Below are positions 38,250 through 45,953 of a stretch of DNA of 45,995 nucleotides, piece after piece; position 1 is the first letter of the stretch, and the number at the start of each line of letters is the position of its first letter. The position numbers and the translations under genes were made by a program. The notes beneath the pieces were generated by a model. The model saw nothing but the letters and a program-made list of their open reading frames with translations. It made no database searches and had not been told where the DNA came from. The stretch is from REEB95 sp035934995 (GTDB lineage Bacteria > Pseudomonadota > Alphaproteobacteria > ATCC43930 > CGMCC-115725), in NCBI GenBank assembly GCA_035934995.1, contig DASYXI010000044.1:1-45995 (forward strand), given 5' to 3'.

Positions 38250-39389
38250 TTAGCCGTCGAGAGCCGCCAAATCCTTGCGCAGATGCTTGCCGGCGGGCGT
38301 GAGGATCGCGACGAAATAGGCTTCGCGCAGCCGCCGCTGTGCCCGCGCGGTGCGGACATAGCCGCGGGCGCCGAGATGCAGCATGGCCGTGTGCGCCGCC
38401 TTGATCGCCCAGTCGCCGGCGTCGATGCGCGATTGCAGGACGCGGCGGATATAGTCGCGGTCGGTCGCAAGCGGCGTGGCGCAAAGCTCTTCGGTCTCGC
38501 GCTCGAGCTTCTCCAGCGCTTCGGCAATCGGCTCGGCTTGTTCGGGCAGGTAGCGGTTGACGTGACCGAGCGAGCGGGAGGCGCGCGCAATCATCGCCAG
38601 ACAATCGCGCATCAGGCCGGTCGCGAGTCCGTTCTGCAGCAGGATGAAGGTCGGCCGGATTTTCGGCACCAGCGCTTCGGCCGGCGCGGCGAGCACACGC
38701 GCATCGGGCACGAAGCAATCGTGCAGCGACACCGCCCAGGTGCGCGTGCCGTCGAGCGCGACGAATTGGGCGCGCTGTCCCGACTTGACGCCTTCCATGT
38801 CGGTGTCGAGCAACGCCATGACGTGGCTGCCGTCGTCGACGCCGAGGATCGCGCCGAAGACATGGCCGCGGCCGAGATTGGAGACAAACGGAACCTGGCC
38901 GCTGACGCGGTAGCCGCCGGTCACCTTGCGGCCCTTGAGGCGGATCGATTCGATGCCGGCGAAGGCCTTCATCGGATTGGACAAGGCCGTGCCGCCGAGC
39001 TGCTCGCCCGATGCGACCGGGCCGAGATAATGCGCACGCAGCGTTTCGTTCGGCGTCACCGCGAGGTACCAGGCGCATGCATCCTGGCACCACATGCAGA
39101 AAGCGGTGGCGCCGCACTCTTCGGCGACGGAAGCGATGGCGCGGACGCCGTCCCACAGATGCCCGTCGCCCTCCGCCGCAGTAACGTGCGCCGCATAGGC
39201 GCCGGCACCGCCGAGCGCGCGCAACACGGCCTCGGGATAGTAGCCCTCGAGATCGATGCGCGTCGCGAGCGGCGCCAGCTCCTGCGCGACGATCGCGCGC
39301 ACGCGGTCGAAATCGACCGGCGACGCGTCGGCCGCCGGTCGTCGCGACTTGGCGGCCGCGCCGCCGCTTGCCGCCGTGCTCTTAGGCAA
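38250..39389 (-). CDS. Acyl-CoA-dehydrogenase-like flavoenzyme
   Basis: About 379 residues. No ATG fits; TTG at 39389 (or 39395) overlaps the OsmC-like stop, implying coupled translation. The fold is that of the acyl-CoA dehydrogenase superfamily: N-terminal helices (VRAIVAQELAPLATRIDLEGYYPEAVLRALG), middle beta domain (GGTALSNPMKAFAGIESIRLKGRKVTGGYRVSGQVPFVSNLG), and C-terminal helices (MIARASRSLGHVNRYLP). The catalytic Glu of true dehydrogenases is not obvious, and the relationship looks closer to flavin monooxygenases such as DszC/SfnC. An oxygenase acting on the compound imported by the linked ABC transporter is an inference. Confidence 0.78.
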   Translation of the reverse strand: MPKSTAASGGAAAKSRRPAADASPVDFDRVRAIVAQELAPLATRIDLEGYYPEAVLRALGGAGAYAAHVTAAEGDGHLWDGVRAIASVAEECGATAFCMWCQDACAWYLAVTPNETLRAHYLGPVASGEQLGGTALSNPMKAFAGIESIRLKGRKVTGGYRVSGQVPFVSNLGRGHVFGAILGVDDGSHVMALLDTDMEGVKSGQRAQFVALDGTRTWAVSLHDCFVPDARVLAAPAEALVPKIRPTFILLQNGLATGLMRDCLAMIARASRSLGHVNRYLPEQAEPIAEALEKLERETEELCATPLATDRDYIRRVLQSRIDAGDWAIKAAHTAMLHLGARGYVRTARAQRRLREAYFVAILTPAGKHLRKDLAALDG

Positions 39390-39906
39390 GGGCAACGCTG
39401 ACCGGCACGGCGTTGCGGAACGTGCCGGTGACCGGCGACCAACGCACCGCATGCGCCACCAGCTCGTCGAGCGTCTTGCGGTCGGCATCGCCTTCGACAT
39501 GTGCCTTGATGCGCACGGCGGTGAAGCCCACCGGCTTTTCGCTGGTATCGCCGACGCCCCATACCGAGGTGATGTTGATGTCGCCTTCGAGCTCGAGCTC
39601 GATGCGGCTCAAGGCGATGCCGCGGTGAATGGCGTTGGCGTGGATACCGACCGAGATGCACGAGCCGAGCGCCGCCAGCGCCGCCTCGGACGGATTGGGC
39701 GCGGTGTCGTCGCCGAGCAGCTGCGGCGGCTCGTCGACGACGTGCGCCGGCAGCGTGCGGACGTAGTTGAGATGGCGGAAGCGGCCTTCCGCGACGGTGC
39801 GGCACTTCGCGGTGCGCACCTGGGTCGGATCGGATTTGCCTTTGGCCGCCAGCTTCTCGAGACCGTCCTTGTCGACCGGCGCAAGCCGGGTTTTTGTCGT
39901 CGTCAT
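39382..39906 (-). CDS. OsmC-like protein
   Basis: 174 residues; AAGGAG lies 7 bases before ATG 39906. OsmC/Ohr proteins reduce peroxides with a Cys pair. Here the first Cys is present in ALGSCISVGIHANA, but the usual second one appears as Ser (HAVRWSPVTGTFRNAV), as in the YhfA-like subgroup. PNPSEAALAALGSC and FTAVRIKAHVEGDADRKTLDELV are typical. Without a resolving Cys it may act as a thiol-dependent binding or hydrolytic protein. It is fourth in the ABC operon, 25 bases after the permease, and overlaps the next gene. Confidence 0.88.
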   Translation of the reverse strand: MTTTKTRLAPVDKDGLEKLAAKGKSDPTQVRTAKCRTVAEGRFRHLNYVRTLPAHVVDEPPQLLGDDTAPNPSEAALAALGSCISVGIHANAIHRGIALSRIELELEGDINITSVWGVGDTSEKPVGFTAVRIKAHVEGDADRKTLDELVAHAVRWSPVTGTFRNAVPVSVALA

Positions 39907-39931
39907 GTCGTTGCTCCTTCTTCTCTGTCGA

Positions 39932-40762
39932 TCAATTGTCGGGGTGCCAGGCGTAACGGCGGATCAGCGCCACGCAGCAGGAATCCATCGCGAAGCCCAA
40001 GAGGCCGATGAAGAGCACGATCGCGGCCAGATTGTCGTAGCGCAAAGTGTCGCGCGCATCGTTGATGGCATAGCCGAGGCCGGAGGTGACGCCGAGGAAT
40101 TCCGCCGGCACCAGGATGATCCAGGCGACGCCGAGCGCCAGGCGCACGCCGGTGAGAATGTCCTGCGCCACCGCCGGCAAGGTGATGCGCCACAGCATCT
40201 GGAGCGAACTCGCGCCGAGATTGCGCGCGACCTTGTGCCAATTGGGATGCACCTTGCGCAGACCGTTGGCCGTGGCGAAGGTCACCGGCCAGACCGCGGC
40301 GGCGGCGATCAGGAAAATGATCGCGCCGTCCCACGTCGCAAACGCCATCACGGCGATCGGCATCCAGGCCAGCGGACTGATCATCCGCAAAAATTGGAAC
40401 GGCACATGCGTCATCTTCTGGAAGGCGCGGCTGCGGCCGATGCCGATGCCGACCGGCACGCCGATGATCGTGGCGATGGCGAGACCCTGGCCGATGCGCG
40501 ACAGGCTGGCGAGCGCCTGTGGCCAGACCTGGCCGCCGATGGCGAGATGGACGAGCGCTGCAATCGCCGGCGCCGGCGCAAAATTGCTGAACGCCGCCGT
40601 GTCGGGATTGGCGGCGACGATCACGCCGCCGAGCCACCAGACGACGAGCAACACCGCGATGCCGATCAGCGGATAGAGCCGATGGACGGACAGCCGCCAG
40701 CGAAGCGACGCGCGGGCGCCGCGTTCGGCCGAAGGCGTTCCGACCATCGAAATCTCCGTCAT
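39932..40762 (-). CDS. ABC transporter permease (nitrate/sulfonate/taurine type)
   Basis: 276 residues from ATG 40762, overlapping the previous stop by ATGA; ATG 40747 is an alternative. It has six or so membrane helices: LYPLIGIAVLLVVWWLGGVIVA at the N-terminus, and later WDGAIIFLIAAAAVWPVTFATANGL. The EAA loop that contacts the ATPase is at ARNLGASSLQMLWRITLPAVAQDILTGVRLALGVAWIILVPAEFLG. The end of the protein (LGFAMDSCCVALIRRYAWHP) resembles SsuC/TauC/NrtB. It forms the transmembrane part of the importer encoded by its two upstream genes. Confidence 0.93.
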   Translation of the reverse strand: MTEISMVGTPSAERGARASLRWRLSVHRLYPLIGIAVLLVVWWLGGVIVAANPDTAAFSNFAPAPAIAALVHLAIGGQVWPQALASLSRIGQGLAIATIIGVPVGIGIGRSRAFQKMTHVPFQFLRMISPLAWMPIAVMAFATWDGAIIFLIAAAAVWPVTFATANGLRKVHPNWHKVARNLGASSLQMLWRITLPAVAQDILTGVRLALGVAWIILVPAEFLGVTSGLGYAINDARDTLRYDNLAAIVLFIGLLGFAMDSCCVALIRRYAWHPDN

Positions 40763-42000
40763 ACCTCGACGATCTCCTGCCGCTCGTACGGATGCGCCGG
40801 ATCGACGCCGACGGTCTTGGCCCAATCGGGGTACTTGTTCAGCGCCGCGCGCACGTGGGTGTAATCGACCAGATCCTTGGCGACGAACGCGGGATCGAGG
40901 CCTTTCAGGAACGTGGTGTCGCCGGCGACGACGGTCTCGTTCATCGCCTTGACCACCAGCTCGGTGGCCGATGGATAAGGCCAGGGCTGGAAATCGATGC
41001 GGTGATTGTGCCACTGCGCTTCGTGCTCGATGGCGTGCGTCGGACCGTAGAAGTCGACGTCGTAGTAGTTCATCGCGCGGTCGACCACCGCGCCCGGCAC
41101 CGGCAGATAGCGCTTGCCGTCGGCCGACAGCATCTGCGCGACTTCCTTGCGGTGCTGCGAGGCGTAAAGCTCGGCGCGCACGATGGCGTTGACGATCTTC
41201 TGCGTCCATTGCGGCCGGCGCGTGACATTGTCCTCGTGCATGGTGATGACGCAGCACGGATGGTTCTTCCAGATATCGCCGGTGAAGCGCAGCATGCGCG
41301 CGTTGGCCTTGAGCTCGCCCAGCGCGTTGAACGGCTCGGCGACGATGTAGCCGTCGATCTTGCGCGCGGCGAGGCCGGCGGTCATCTCGGGCGGCGCCAT
41401 CACCTGGAGATTGCACTCGTCCTTCGCCAGCGCGGCGGTCTGCGACCTGATGACGGATTTGACGCCGGCTTTGCGCAGCGCCATCTGCAGCATGATGTTG
41501 TGATTCGAATACCAGAACGGCACGGCGATCTGCTTGCCGCCGAGATCGGCGAAGCTTTTGATGCCGGTCTGATGGCCGACGACGATGCCCGAGCCGTTGG
41601 TGTGGCCCCAGACCATGATCTTGGCCGGGATCTTGTTGTTGTAGCGCATCCACACCGGCACCGGATTGAGCAGGTGCACGACATTGAAGCGGCGCGCCAC
41701 GAAGCCTTCGGCGATCTCGGCCCAGCCGCGGATCAGCGTCGGCGGCGCCACCTTGAGGCCTTCGTCCTCGAAATAGCCGTTGGCGTGTGCTACCAGCAGC
41801 GAGGCGGCGTCGGTGATCGGCAGATAGCCGATGCGCACGGTCTCGTCGGCGTCGGGATCGGCGGCGCGCGCCCGCTCGGGCAGCGCCGACGCCAGCGCGG
41901 CCATGCCGCCGGCGGCGAAATAATCCAGCACGTCGCGGCGCGAAACATGGCGCAGCGCCGCGTTGATCAGGGGAAACTCTTTGCCGTCGGTGGCGTCCAT
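40759..42000 (-). CDS. Tat-exported ABC substrate-binding protein (NrtA/CmpA/SsuA-like)
   Basis: 413 residues from ATG 42000 (preceded by AAAGG); an ATG 21 bases earlier lacks a ribosome site. Residues around 20-47 form a twin-arginine signal: SRRDVLDYFAAGGMAALASALPERARA. The mature protein is a type II periplasmic binding fold of the NMT1/NrtA class: RIGYLPITDAASLLVAHANGYFEDEGL, GWAEIAEGFVARRFNVVHLLNPVPVW, YIVAEPFNALGELKANARML, and PHAIEHEAQWHNHRIDF-like PTHAIEHEAQW. Tat export usually means a cofactor or metal-bound, pre-folded protein. The ligand is unknown; nitrate, bicarbonate, nitrile or sulfonate-type compounds are the family's range. Confidence 0.88.
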   Translation of the reverse strand: MDATDGKEFPLINAALRHVSRRDVLDYFAAGGMAALASALPERARAADPDADETVRIGYLPITDAASLLVAHANGYFEDEGLKVAPPTLIRGWAEIAEGFVARRFNVVHLLNPVPVWMRYNNKIPAKIMVWGHTNGSGIVVGHQTGIKSFADLGGKQIAVPFWYSNHNIMLQMALRKAGVKSVIRSQTAALAKDECNLQVMAPPEMTAGLAARKIDGYIVAEPFNALGELKANARMLRFTGDIWKNHPCCVITMHEDNVTRRPQWTQKIVNAIVRAELYASQHRKEVAQMLSADGKRYLPVPGAVVDRAMNYYDVDFYGPTHAIEHEAQWHNHRIDFQPWPYPSATELVVKAMNETVVAGDTTFLKGLDPAFVAKDLVDYTHVRAALNKYPDWAKTVGVDPAHPYERQEIVEV

Positions 42001-42040
42001 GAACTGCGACCTTTCAATCATATAAGTGGTGACGACCGCC

Positions 42041-42820
42041 CTAGCCCGCCGCCGCCATCGCGGCGGCGCCTTGGTCGGCGGTGTGGAACAAATCCGCGAG
42101 CTGCGCGCGGAGGCGGCGGAACTCCATGGTCTCGCGCTTGCGCGTGCCCTCGATGGTGACCGCGACCTGGCCGACGATGCGGCCCGGCCGGCCGGCGAGC
42201 ACCAGCACGCGATCGGCGAGCGTGATCGCCTCGTCGAAATCGTGGCTGACGATCACCACCGTGAGGCCGATGCGGCGCGCGATCTCGCGCACCTCGTATT
42301 GCAGCGCGACGCGCGTCAGCGGATCGAGACCGGAGAACGGCTCGTCCAGCAAAAGCACTTCGGGCTCGGGCGCCAGCGAGCGGGCAAAGGCGACGCGCTG
42401 CTGCTGTCCGCCCGAAAGCCGCTGGACGTTGGTGCCGGCCCATTCCTCGAGTTGAACCAGTTTCAACAATTCGGCCACGCGCGCCTGTGCCTGACGGCCG
42501 CGCCCCGCAAAGTCGAGACCGATGGCGATGTTCTGCGCCACATTCATCCACGGATAAAGCGACGGCTCCTGAAACATGAGAACGCAGGCCGGCGTCGGCG
42601 CCGCCACCGGTTTATCGGCAACGAAAACGCGCCCCGAGGTCGGCCGCGCGAAGCCGGCGATGATCTGCAGCAGCGTCGACTTGCCGCCGCCGCTGCGGCC
42701 GACGACGGCGACGATTTCGCCTTTGCCGACGCTGAAGCTGACATCGTCGAGCACCGGCTGGGCGCGGCCATAGCGATGCGCGAGCGATTCGACCCTGATG
42801 CTGCGGACGGCGTGATCCAT
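42041..42820 (-). CDS. ABC transporter ATPase (SsuB/TauB/NrtD-like)
   Basis: 259 residues. Walker A is GRSGGGKST, the Q-loop is MFQEPSLYPWMNV, the signature is LSGGQQQRVAFARSL, Walker B is VLLLDEPFSGLDPLTR and the H-loop is IVSHDFDEAITLADR. The C-terminus ends in an Ala-rich tail (FHTADQGAAAMAAAG). It powers the importer and is the first gene of the operon, 20-40 bases before the binding protein gene. The ribosome site before ATG 42820 is weak. A 31-base palindrome and AT-rich DNA lie 80-110 bases upstream. Confidence 0.95.
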   Translation of the reverse strand: MDHAVRSIRVESLAHRYGRAQPVLDDVSFSVGKGEIVAVVGRSGGGKSTLLQIIAGFARPTSGRVFVADKPVAAPTPACVLMFQEPSLYPWMNVAQNIAIGLDFAGRGRQAQARVAELLKLVQLEEWAGTNVQRLSGGQQQRVAFARSLAPEPEVLLLDEPFSGLDPLTRVALQYEVREIARRIGLTVVIVSHDFDEAITLADRVLVLAGRPGRIVGQVAVTIEGTRKRETMEFRRLRAQLADLFHTADQGAAAMAAAG

Positions 42821-42901
42821 GACCCGGCTCGCGGAAGCCCGATTTCAACGAATGATATATGTGAATAGAGTGATTTGCATACTATAGCGCCGCACAACCG
42901 C

Positions 42902-42932
42902 CTTATATAACATTCTTGGCATGTTGTATAAG
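42902..42932. promoter_or_regulatory. Long palindromic operator upstream of the ABC operon
   Basis: CTTATATAACAT (42902-42913) and ATGTTGTATAAG (42921-42932) pair over 12 bases with one T-G mismatch and a 7-base spacer. It sits about 85 bases upstream of the ATPase start, in AT-rich DNA with -10-like TATAGT (42889-42884, minus). A dimeric regulator site is likely. Confidence 0.55.
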
Positions 42933-43013
42933 CCGCGCGCCGCCGCCCTTCCCATGACGCTTCGACGATGGATCGGCGACATCGCGATGAACGCGCGATG
43001 ACGGTGTCGAAGG

Positions 43014-43045
43014 TTGTGCACAAGAATATCCACAGCAGTGGATAA
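43014..43045. other. Inverted DnaA-box-like pair beside a TTGTGCACAA palindrome
   Basis: ATATCCACA (43026-43034) and, on the other strand, TTATCCACT (43045-43037) each match 8 of 9 positions of the DnaA box TTATCCACA and face each other with a 2-base gap. TTGTGCACAA (43014-43023) is a perfect palindrome. Such clusters occur at replication origins, but one pair is weak evidence. Confidence 0.4.
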
Positions 43046-43281
43046 GTCATCCGCGCCGTGACCGGCGCGGCGCGAATTTTTGCCGCGTCTAGAGTGTTCA
43101 CCCGATGGACGCGCGGCCGCGCGTGGCGCGAAAGTGTCGGCGGAACATCCTCGACGCCCGATCGTCGTCCCGGCCCTCCGGTATCGACCCGAGGACATCG
43201 AGGGGGATCACTGCAGAGCTTTCGTGATCGAATCCCGGCGCCAGCACCGGGTGCTGGCTGCTACTTCCGAAAGAAAACCGC

Positions 43282-43749
43282 ATGGCCAAGACCAACGGAA
43301 CCGTCACCGATGCCGGCGCCGCCGGCAACGCGTTCGCCAAGATGATGGGCGAATGGCCGATGTTCGCCTTCAACTACGAGGCGATGATGGACAGCCAACG
43401 CCGCAACTGGGCCGCGCTGGTCGAAGCGAACAAGCTGTGGAATGAAAGTGCACAAATGCTGGCGACACGGCACATGGAACTGACGCGCCAGGCGATGCAG
43501 GATTTCGCCGAGCTGTTCGAAGAGACGCTGCGCAAACCCGGCGCGTTCGAGGACCAGATCGGCAAAAGCGCCGCCTGCACGCGGCATGCGCTCGAAGGCA
43601 TCTGCGACCTCGCCGACCACGCCACCAAATCGAGCGCGGAAGTGATGAAGCTTCTCAATAAGCGGATGAGCGAGACGCTCGACGATGCGCGCGACTACGC
43701 GAAGCGCGCACCGCATGGCGGCACGACGCACGTCGCCGCCGCAGAATAG
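43282..43749 (+). CDS. Phasin family protein
   Basis: 155 residues. GAAAGAAAA precedes ATG 43282, a modest ribosome site. Phasins coat polyhydroxyalkanoate granules. The sequence is nearly all amphipathic helix with the typical order: FNYEAMMDSQRRNWAALVEANKLWNESAQMLATRHMELTRQAMQDFAELFEETLRKPG, then ADHATKSSAEVMKLLNKRMSETLDDARDY. The C-terminal tail (GGTTHVAAAE) is low complexity. No PHA synthase or depolymerase gene is in the window. A 57-residue gene follows 30 bases later. Confidence 0.9.
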   Translation: MAKTNGTVTDAGAAGNAFAKMMGEWPMFAFNYEAMMDSQRRNWAALVEANKLWNESAQMLATRHMELTRQAMQDFAELFEETLRKPGAFEDQIGKSAACTRHALEGICDLADHATKSSAEVMKLLNKRMSETLDDARDYAKRAPHGGTTHVAAAE

Positions 43750-43779
43750 ATAAGCGGCCCAAGTTCTAGGGAGAGAAAC

Positions 43780-43953
43780 ATGATGCCGAAATCGGCACAA
43801 CGCGATCCGCGCCACGAGCGGACGAATCAAGATCACGACCGCTGCACGCTGATCTCCAAGCTGCGGTGGATGGGACTGGAGCAGGAGGCGGACCGGATGA
43901 CCGCCGCGGGCGAAACGCCGGCGGCGATCACCGTGCCGGCGGAGACCGACTAG
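43780..43953 (+). CDS. Small hypothetical protein downstream of phasin
   Basis: 57 residues starting MMPKSAQRDPRHERTNQDHD and ending TVPAETD. AGGGAGAG lies 5-6 bases before tandem ATGs at 43780 and 43783, the best ribosome site in this area. The N-terminal half is basic/His-rich; the middle RCTLISKLRWMGLEQEADRMTAAGE reads as an amphipathic helix. Not a family I can name. It probably shares the phasin transcript and might be a granule- or nucleic-acid-binding companion, but that is guesswork. It stops 11 bases before the convergent reductase gene. Confidence 0.7.
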   Translation: MMPKSAQRDPRHERTNQDHDRCTLISKLRWMGLEQEADRMTAAGETPAAITVPAETD

Positions 43954-43964
43954 TCCGCGGCGCC

Positions 43965-45344
43965 CTACTCCGCCGCTTTGGCGGCTTTGGGCTCCGGCGC
44001 CTTGGTGCGCAGGGTGACGAACTCCTCCGACGCCGTCGGATGGATGCCGATGGTGCGATCGAACTGGGTCTTGGTAGCGCCGCAGGTGAGCGCGACGGCG
44101 AGACCGCCGATGATCTCCGGTGCGTCCGGCCCGACCATGTGCGCACCCAAGACGCGATCGCTGGCGCGGTCGACGACCAGCTTCATCAGCGTCTTCTCGT
44201 CGCGGCCGGAGAGCGTGTTCTTCAGCGGCCGGAAGACGGTGCGATAGACGTCGATCGCGGTGTGCGCCGCGCGCGCCTCGGCCTCGGTCAGGCCCACGGT
44301 GCCGATGGTCGGATTGGAAAACACCGCCGTCGGCACGATCTCGAGCCGGGCACAGATCGGATTGTTGTTGAACAGCGTTTCGGCCAGCGCGCGGCCCTCG
44401 GCGATGGCCGTCGGCGTCAGGTTGAGCATGTCGGTGGCGTCGCCGATGGCATAGATGTTCGGCACCGACGTGCGCGACCACTCGTCGACCTTGATCGCGC
44501 CACTTTCGGGATGGAGCGCGACACCGATTTCCGTCAGGCCCATGCCCGTGGTGTTGGGCAGGCGGCCGGTCGCATACATGACGCAATCGGCCGACACCGT
44601 GCCGCCGGCCTTGGTGGCGAGGCTGAAGTTGGCGCCTTGCTTCTTGATCGCGGTGATCTCGGTGCGATTATGGATGACGATGCCGCGCGCGCGCATTTCG
44701 CGGCTCAGGTGGACGCGGACATCGTCGTCGAAGCCGTTCAACAGCTCTTCGCCGCGGATCACCAGCTGCACCGACGCGCCGAGGCCCGCGAAAATGCCGG
44801 CAAACTCGACCGCGATATAGCCGCCGCCGACGATGACGATGTTGCGCGGCAGCTTGGGCAGGTCGAGCGCCTCGTTCGACGAAATGACGTGCTCGACGCC
44901 CGGAATCTTGGGCGTCACCGGATGGCCGCCGATGGCGAGCAGGATGTTGGCAGATGTCAGGCGCTGGCCGTCGACCTCGATCGTATGCGCGTCGATCAGC
45001 TTGGCGCGGCCTTCGATGAGCCGCGCGCCGGCGTCGCTCAACAGCTTGCGATAGACGCCTTCGAGGCGTGAGGTCTCCTGGTTCTTGGCGGCGATCAGCT
45101 CGGGCCAGGAATGCACCGGCTTTGCAACGCGCCAGCCATAGCCGGCGGCGCCCGCCGCCTCGTCGGCAAAATGCGCGGCATAGACCAGCAGCTTCTTCGG
45201 CACGCAGCCGCGGATGACGCAGGTGCCGCCCCAGCGCGAGCGCTCGGCGATCGCGACCCGGGCGCCGTGGCTCGCGGCGCGACGCGACGCCGCGACGCCG
45301 CCCGAGCCGCCGCCGATGGTGAAGAGGTCGAAATCGAACCCCAT
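43965..45344 (-). CDS. gor: Glutathione-disulfide reductase
   Basis: 459 residues. It reduces GSSG with NADPH using FAD and a redox disulfide. Visible: N-terminal FAD site FDLFTIGGGSGGVAASRRAA, active disulfide GGTCVIRGCVPKK, second dinucleotide site VIVGGGYIAVEFAGIFAGLGASVQLVIRG whose Arg suits NADPH, FAD-binding YAIGDATDMLNLTPTAI, and the dimer-interface catalytic His in IGIHPTASEEF. The last ~15 residues (APEPKAAKAAE) are low complexity. Dihydrolipoamide dehydrogenase is excluded by the CVIRGC spacing and the HPTxSEE form. It converges on the 57-residue gene; upstream is a DUF2141 gene on the same strand. Confidence 0.95.
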   Translation of the reverse strand: MGFDFDLFTIGGGSGGVAASRRAASHGARVAIAERSRWGGTCVIRGCVPKKLLVYAAHFADEAAGAAGYGWRVAKPVHSWPELIAAKNQETSRLEGVYRKLLSDAGARLIEGRAKLIDAHTIEVDGQRLTSANILLAIGGHPVTPKIPGVEHVISSNEALDLPKLPRNIVIVGGGYIAVEFAGIFAGLGASVQLVIRGEELLNGFDDDVRVHLSREMRARGIVIHNRTEITAIKKQGANFSLATKAGGTVSADCVMYATGRLPNTTGMGLTEIGVALHPESGAIKVDEWSRTSVPNIYAIGDATDMLNLTPTAIAEGRALAETLFNNNPICARLEIVPTAVFSNPTIGTVGLTEAEARAAHTAIDVYRTVFRPLKNTLSGRDEKTLMKLVVDRASDRVLGAHMVGPDAPEIIGGLAVALTCGATKTQFDRTIGIHPTASEEFVTLRTKAPEPKAAKAAE

Positions 45345-45375
45345 GCCGCCACCTTATTCCGGGGCGGCACGGCGC

Positions 45376-45798
45376 TCAACAACCCGACCAGTAGGCCATC
45401 GGCAACGTCACCGCCGCGCCCTCCGGCGGCAATTTGAAACTCGCCTGGGCGAAGCTCGGCGGGGTGAAGAACAGCACGGTGGCGTTGTTGGAGAAGCCGA
45501 AGCCCTCGAGCGGCCAGCCGAGCACGTTCTTGTCGAATTTGCCGTTACCGTTGGCGTCGTGATAGGTCGCCGCGGCATAGGTGCCGGGCGGCAGGTCGAG
45601 CTGGAACACGACCTCGCCCTTGTGCGCAAGCTGCTGGAAGTCGCGCCCGTCGGTGTGCTCGTCGAGCCAGTCCGGCCCGACATAGACCGAGAGCATCACC
45701 TGCCCCCGGTCGCTGCACACGTTGCTGACCACGGCGGTCAGCGGCGCGGCCTGTGCCAGCGCGGGCGCCAGGGCGACCAGCCCGAACAGCCGCTTCAC
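45376..45798 (-). CDS. DUF2141 exported protein
   Basis: 140 residues from GTG 45798, which overlaps the stop of the upstream small gene (GTGA). Signal peptide residues 1-18 (MKRLFGLVALAPALAQAA region). The DUF2141 pattern follows: GQVMLSVYVGPDWLDE, VVFQLDLPPGTYAAATYHDANGNGKFDKNVLGWPLEGFGFSNN, with the Ca-binding-like DANGNGKFD loop, then ASFKLPPEGAAVTLPMAYWSGC. The two cysteines (VCSDRG and C-terminal SGC) could form a disulfide. Members are small periplasmic beta-sandwich proteins of unknown function. Confidence 0.88.
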   Translation of the reverse strand: MKRLFGLVALAPALAQAAPLTAVVSNVCSDRGQVMLSVYVGPDWLDEHTDGRDFQQLAHKGEVVFQLDLPPGTYAAATYHDANGNGKFDKNVLGWPLEGFGFSNNATVLFFTPPSFAQASFKLPPEGAAVTLPMAYWSGC

Positions 45799-45953
45799 CG
45801 CTGGCGCATGCCCCAGATGAAGACGGCGCCGCCGGCCAGCATCAGCACCGCGTCCAGCGCCAGGTCCCGGGTGCCCGCCTGCTGGAAGACGAAATTGCTG
45901 CCGGGCAGCACCGCGCCCGAGCCGACGATCTTGGCGATGAGCCCCCAGTTCAC
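45795..45953 (-). CDS. Small membrane protein coupled to the DUF2141 gene
   Basis: 52 residues from GTG 45953, with GGGGGAGG 7 bases upstream. It starts MNWGLIAKIVGSGAVLPGSN and ends VFIWGMRQR. Residues 34-48 are hydrophobic (ALDAVLMLAGGAVFIW), giving one membrane helix with a positive C-terminal end. A TATAAA at 45977-45972 (minus strand) lies just upstream and may be its -10. The TGA overlaps the DUF2141 GTG, the arrangement of translational coupling. I do not recognise a family. Confidence 0.65.
   Translation of the reverse strand: MNWGLIAKIVGSGAVLPGSNFVFQQAGTRDLALDAVLMLAGGAVFIWGMRQR

Larger units (their letters stand above)
42821..43281. other. Gene-free divergent intergenic region
   Basis: 461 bases between the ABC operon (minus) and the phasin gene (plus). 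The left 110 bases are AT-rich and hold the ABC-operon promoter region with a long palindrome. The middle has the palindrome TTGTGCACAA and a pair of inverted DnaA-box-like sites. The right part is GC-rich; GTCTAGAGTG near 43090 may be a phasin promoter element. I found no supported open frame here. Confidence 0.6.

Noticed and set aside
39382..39906. OsmC-like protein as a standard organic hydroperoxide reductase (Ohr)
   Set aside because: Only one of the two catalytic cysteines is present (second position is Ser in RWSPV), and the operon context is transport rather than an OhrR pair.
43014..43045. Annotating a replication origin
   Set aside because: A single facing pair of imperfect DnaA boxes without the usual origin-flanking genes is not enough; kept as a finding only.
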